A DNA stretch of 64,000 nucleotides from Methylobacter sp. (GTDB taxonomy: Bacteria > Pseudomonadota > Gammaproteobacteria > Methylococcales > Methylomonadaceae), in the NCBI GenBank assembly GCA_030679035.1, contig JAUXTH010000036.1:1-64000 (forward strand). Direction: 5' to 3'. Under the pieces are notes generated by a model. The model made no database searches. It worked only from the letters and a program-made list of their open reading frames with translations, and was not told where the DNA came from. Made by a program: the position numbers and the translations under genes. Positions 61,049 to 64,000 of this stretch are shown one piece after another; the stretch's first letter is position 1, and each line of letters begins with the position of its first letter.

Positions 61049-62062
61049 TTACCTCATCACCCCCGCCGGGCTGGAATAACTATCCAACACCTGCACATAA
61101 TTGGCGCGTTCATAAGCGCTGGGATCGATGGCGTGTTGTTGGCTGACGCTGCCTTTTAGTTGATTGATCGACTCGTATTCATGCTCGACCAGCCACTGTT
61201 CCAGCTCAGTCAGGATTTCGCTTAACCGACCTATGCCGTGCTTTAGCAATACACTGCAAAGATGTACCACATCGGCTCCTGCCAATAGCGCTTTCAGCAC
61301 ATCCGGCGTCTGGTGGAAACCGCCGGTTACCGCAAGCGACAGCTTGGTCCGGCCGTACAGCAGCGCTGTCCAGCGTATGCGCAACAAGGCTTCCGCTGAG
61401 GATGACAGTTCCAGTTTCGGCAGCACTTCCAGCGTTTCCAGGTCAATATCGGGCTGATAAAAACGGTTGAATAGCGCAATGCCGTCGGCCCCGGCCGCTT
61501 CCAGGCGTTTCGCAAAATGAATCGGCGAACTGAACTGGGAAGAGAGCTTCATGGTGATCGGCACACTGACCTGAGCTTTCAATTCCCGTAATATGTCCAG
61601 GTAACGGTTTTCGACTGCGTCGCCGCTTTCCTCGGCATTTGCCGCCAGATGATAGATATTCAGCTCCAACGCGTCAGCGCCCGCCTGTTGCAACTGCTTG
61701 CCGTACTCAACCCAGCCGCTCAATGACGTCCCGTTCAAACTGGCGACGACCGGAATCGCCAGCGCAGACTTGAGTTGTTGCAAATGCTCCAGATACTGTT
61801 CCTGATAAGTCTGGATGTTATTCGGCACCGGATGAAACGAGTCCGCTTCGCCATGGCCTATAGCCTGCTGATAAAAAAATCGCTCCATTTGCTGCGCTTC
61901 GGCGTCGATTTTTTCTTCGAACAGCGAATACATCACCAGCGCAGAGGCGCCTGCGTCTTCCAGTCTGCGTGCGCTGTCCGTATCCCTGCTCAGCGGCGAT
62001 GCCGACGGCACCAAGGGGTTAGCCAGTTTCAAGCCTAAGTAATCAGTCGTTAAATCAACCAT
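61049..62062 (-). CDS. Dihydroorotate dehydrogenase-like protein
   Basis: 337 residues with a flavin-binding TIM-barrel fold: LTTDYLGLKLANPLVPSASPL, VVASLNGTSLSGWVEYGKQL, ALELNIYHLA, VPITMKLSSQFSSPIHFAKRL, GADGIALFNRFYQPDIDL and LAVTGGFHQTPDVLKALLAGADVV. These are features of the PyrD-like group found beside nifJ rather than of true pyrimidine PyrD, which differs at the catalytic loop. The stop region was the site of the island next to it. It overlaps the upstream nifJ end by eight bases, so the two form an operon and probably share a redox role. Confidence 0.85.
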   Translation of the reverse strand: MVDLTTDYLGLKLANPLVPSASPLSRDTDSARRLEDAGASALVMYSLFEEKIDAEAQQMERFFYQQAIGHGEADSFHPVPNNIQTYQEQYLEHLQQLKSALAIPVVASLNGTSLSGWVEYGKQLQQAGADALELNIYHLAANAEESGDAVENRYLDILRELKAQVSVPITMKLSSQFSSPIHFAKRLEAAGADGIALFNRFYQPDIDLETLEVLPKLELSSSAEALLRIRWTALLYGRTKLSLAVTGGFHQTPDVLKALLAGADVVHLCSVLLKHGIGRLSEILTELEQWLVEHEYESINQLKGSVSQQHAIDPSAYERANYVQVLDSYSSPAGVMR

Positions 62063-64000
62063 TGTCGGTCTCCTTGGCAGTTTCGCTTTTGAGTTGGGCT
62101 TTCACCGCTGAAACGCTGGTCGATTCGTTCCATTCCAGCTCAGACAGTTGTTTGTAATAGTGATAACGATTTTTAACATCCTGCTGCGCCTGTTCCAAAA
62201 AACGCTCCGCGTCTTCAGGATGCGTTTGCCACAACATGCTGAAACGGGTTTCGGTTTTGACGAAATCGCGGTAAGGGATAGACGGTTCCGCAGAATCCAG
62301 GTGCATCGGATTCTTGCCCTGTTTTATTTTGCCGGGATCGAACCTGAACAACGGCCAATGCCCGCTTTTGACCGCCAAGTTTTGCTGCCTGTGGTTGTTG
62401 GACATATCCACGCCGTGCGCGATGCAAGGCGAATAAGCGATGATGATCGACGGGCCGTCGTGGGCCTCCGCCTCCAAAAACGCATTGAGGGTTTGCGTGT
62501 CTTTACCGGCATAAGCGACGTGAGCGACATAGACATTGCTGTAATCCATCGCCAGCAATGCCAAGTCTTTTTTGGCCGTGGCTTTGCCCCCGGCGGAGAA
62601 TTTAGCCACCGCGCCCAACGGCGTCGCTTTTGAGGTTTGCCCGCCGGTATTGGAATAAACCTCGGTATCCAGCACCAGGATATTGACATTGCGCCCGCTG
62701 GCCAAAACATGGTCGAGACCGCCGTAACCGATGTCGTAAGCCCAGCCGTCGCCGCCGATAATCCAGACGCTTTTTTTGCATAAGCTGTCCGCTAACTGGA
62801 GCAATGTTTGGGCGGCCTGGCTGGTTAGGGGTTGCAAGCGTCTTTTCAGTGCGGCAACCCGCTCGCGCTGCTCGTAAATCCCCGCTTCATCGGACTGGTC
62901 GGCGTTCAGTATCGCATCGACCAATTCGCCGCCTAACGGCTCACGCAACGAGGCCAGCAATTCCCTGGCGTGTTCGTTTTGCTTGTCGAGAGCGATCCGC
63001 ATCCCCAGGCCGAATTCCGCATTGTCTTCGAATAAAGAATTGCTCCACGCAGGCCCGCGGCCTTCCGCGTTTTTAGTCCACGGCGTGGTTGGCAGATTGC
63101 CGCCGTAAATCGAGGAACAGCCGGTCGCATTGGCAACCACCATCCGGTCGCCGAACAACTGCGACGCCAGTTTTATGTACGGCGTTTCGCCGCAACCCAC
63201 GCAAGCACCGGAAAACTCGAACAACGGCTGCAATACCATCGAACCTTTGATAGTGTTGGTTTTCAAAAGCCTGCGATCATATTCGGGTATCGACAGGAAG
63301 AAGTCCCAATTGTCGCGCTCTGTTTCGCGTAGCGGCGGTTGAGGCCGCATATTGATGGCTTTGCGGCTGGCGTTGGATTTATCCCGAATCGGGCAAATAT
63401 CGACGCATAGCGTACAGCCGGTGCAATCTTCCGGCGCGACCTGATAGGTGATTTCCAAACCGGCCGGAAAATCCTTGCCCAGCATCGGCGCATGCTTGAA
63501 GGTTGCGGGGGCGTCTGCCAAAACCTCGGTCGGATAAATTTTGCTGCGAATGACCGAATGCGGACAAACCATTACGCATTTGCCGCATTGGGTGCACAAA
63601 TCGGTTTCCCAGACCGGGATTTCCAGCGCCAGATTGCGTTTTTCATAAGCCGCAGTGCCGGTTGGAAAAGTGCCGTCAACCGGCATCGCGCTGACCGGCA
63701 ACGCATCGCCCCTGCCTGCAATAATTTCACCGGTCACTCGTTTGACAAAATCGGGCGCGGCATCGCTGACCTTGGATTCAATGTCGAATTGGCTGCTAAC
63801 CTGTGTTGGCAGTGGCACTGCATGCAAACAGGCCAGCGTCTCATCAATGGCTTTGAAATTCAGTTCGACGATATGTCGGCCTTTTTTGCCGTAAGTCTTT
63901 TCGACCGCGTGCTTGATCGCGGTAATCGCCTGTTCCTCTGGCAACACGCCGGATATCGCAAAGAAGCAGGTCTGCATGATCGTGTTGATACGCTTGCCCA
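62055..64000 (-). CDS. nifJ: Pyruvate:ferredoxin (flavodoxin) oxidoreductase, C-terminal part
   Basis: The frame is open through the window edge (residues GKRINTIMQT at the cut), so the visible 648 or so residues are the C-terminal half of a protein normally near 1190. Seen: gamma-domain end, two 4Fe-4S motifs CTQCGKCVMVCPHSVIRSK and CTGCTLCVDICPI, cluster-binding CVGCGETPY, and the TPP-binding part (GCSSIYGGNLPTTPW, GDGWAYDIGYGGLDHVLASG, EVYSNTGGQTSKATPLGA). It oxidises pyruvate to acetyl-CoA and reduces ferredoxin or flavodoxin. In a methanotroph it may serve low-oxygen fermentation or nitrogen fixation. Confidence 0.93.
   Translation of the reverse strand, partial: GKRINTIMQTCFFAISGVLPEEQAITAIKHAVEKTYGKKGRHIVELNFKAIDETLACLHAVPLPTQVSSQFDIESKVSDAAPDFVKRVTGEIIAGRGDALPVSAMPVDGTFPTGTAAYEKRNLALEIPVWETDLCTQCGKCVMVCPHSVIRSKIYPTEVLADAPATFKHAPMLGKDFPAGLEITYQVAPEDCTGCTLCVDICPIRDKSNASRKAINMRPQPPLRETERDNWDFFLSIPEYDRRLLKTNTIKGSMVLQPLFEFSGACVGCGETPYIKLASQLFGDRMVVANATGCSSIYGGNLPTTPWTKNAEGRGPAWSNSLFEDNAEFGLGMRIALDKQNEHARELLASLREPLGGELVDAILNADQSDEAGIYEQRERVAALKRRLQPLTSQAAQTLLQLADSLCKKSVWIIGGDGWAYDIGYGGLDHVLASGRNVNILVLDTEVYSNTGGQTSKATPLGAVAKFSAGGKATAKKDLALLAMDYSNVYVAHVAYAGKDTQTLNAFLEAEAHDGPSIIIAYSPCIAHGVDMSNNHRQQNLAVKSGHWPLFRFDPGKIKQGKNPMHLDSAEPSIPYRDFVKTETRFSMLWQTHPEDAERFLEQAQQDVKNRYHYYKQLSELEWNESTSVSAVKAQLKSETAKETDNG

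Noticed and set aside
61049-62062. Pyrimidine-pathway pyrD
   Set aside because: The operon with nifJ and the sequence type point to the PyrD-like group linked with pyruvate:ferredoxin oxidoreductase, so the pyrD symbol was not used.

Overview
The window looks like chromosome of a gammaproteobacterial (type I) methanotroph of the Methylobacter/Methylomonas kind. This is inferred from a lanthanide-type methanol dehydrogenase (xoxF) followed by xoxJ, a complete glycogen cluster (glgC, glgA, glgB, malQ, GH57), lpxH, and a tmRNA with the tag ANDENYSMALAA. No rRNA, tRNA, CRISPR array, integrase or transposase gene was found. Small non-autonomous repeats are abundant.

Layout. 1-4.7 kb: accessory strip with a half MITE, an SmbP-like exported protein, a truncated DUF900 hydrolase, a possible HEPN/Abi-like protein, a nested MITE, brnT/brnA, and a Phd-like antitoxin with a frameshifted MazF. 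4.8-5.3 kb: ssrA with its promoter and terminator. 5.5-11.6 kb: two overlapping membrane-type GTPase genes, a lipoprotein, a DUF2959 gene and cysS. 11.8-18.8 kb: a four-gene Wadjet operon (jetABCD). 19-20.5 kb: cyclophilin and lpxH. 20.7-24.3 kb: xoxF-xoxJ, then a decayed XRE gene and a MazF pair. 24.5-33 kb: glycogen metabolism, arranged divergently (malQ-GH57-glgC leftward, glgB-glgA rightward). 33.2-37 kb: a Tat metallophosphoesterase, a RelE-type pair dropped in front of ugpQ, and glpD. 37.4-41.2 kb: two periplasmic binding proteins with a TonB-dependent receptor. 41.5-50 kb: DUF29, DUF917, an acyltransferase/hydrolase fusion, a thiolase and a FadN-type enzyme. 50-55.6 kb: a DUF4160 gene cut by a MITE, a PfkB kinase, mnmH, a NADH-dehydrogenase-like/SelD fusion and a TIGR04073 protein. 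55.7-61 kb: a defence island (Fic plus a Gabija-like helicase/OLD nuclease pair) bracketed by direct repeats of the 3' end of a dihydroorotate-dehydrogenase-like gene. 61-64 kb: that gene and the C-terminal half of nifJ (runs off the edge).

Themes. XoxF/XoxJ oxidise methanol in the periplasm. Carbon overflow goes to glycogen through GlgC/GlgA/GlgB and is mobilised by MalQ and possibly GH57. UgpQ/GlpD recover glycerol phosphate. SelD supplies selenophosphate to MnmH for tRNA selenation. Two multi-gene defence systems and at least five toxin-antitoxin loci, several broken, sit among the metabolic genes.

The most unusual signal is a palindromic repeat about 60-70 bp long. It occurs once between genes (46323-46385) and twice in frame inside the FadN-type coding sequence (47665-47725 and 48850-48920). 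There it is translated as extra peptide, which recalls Rickettsia palindromic elements.
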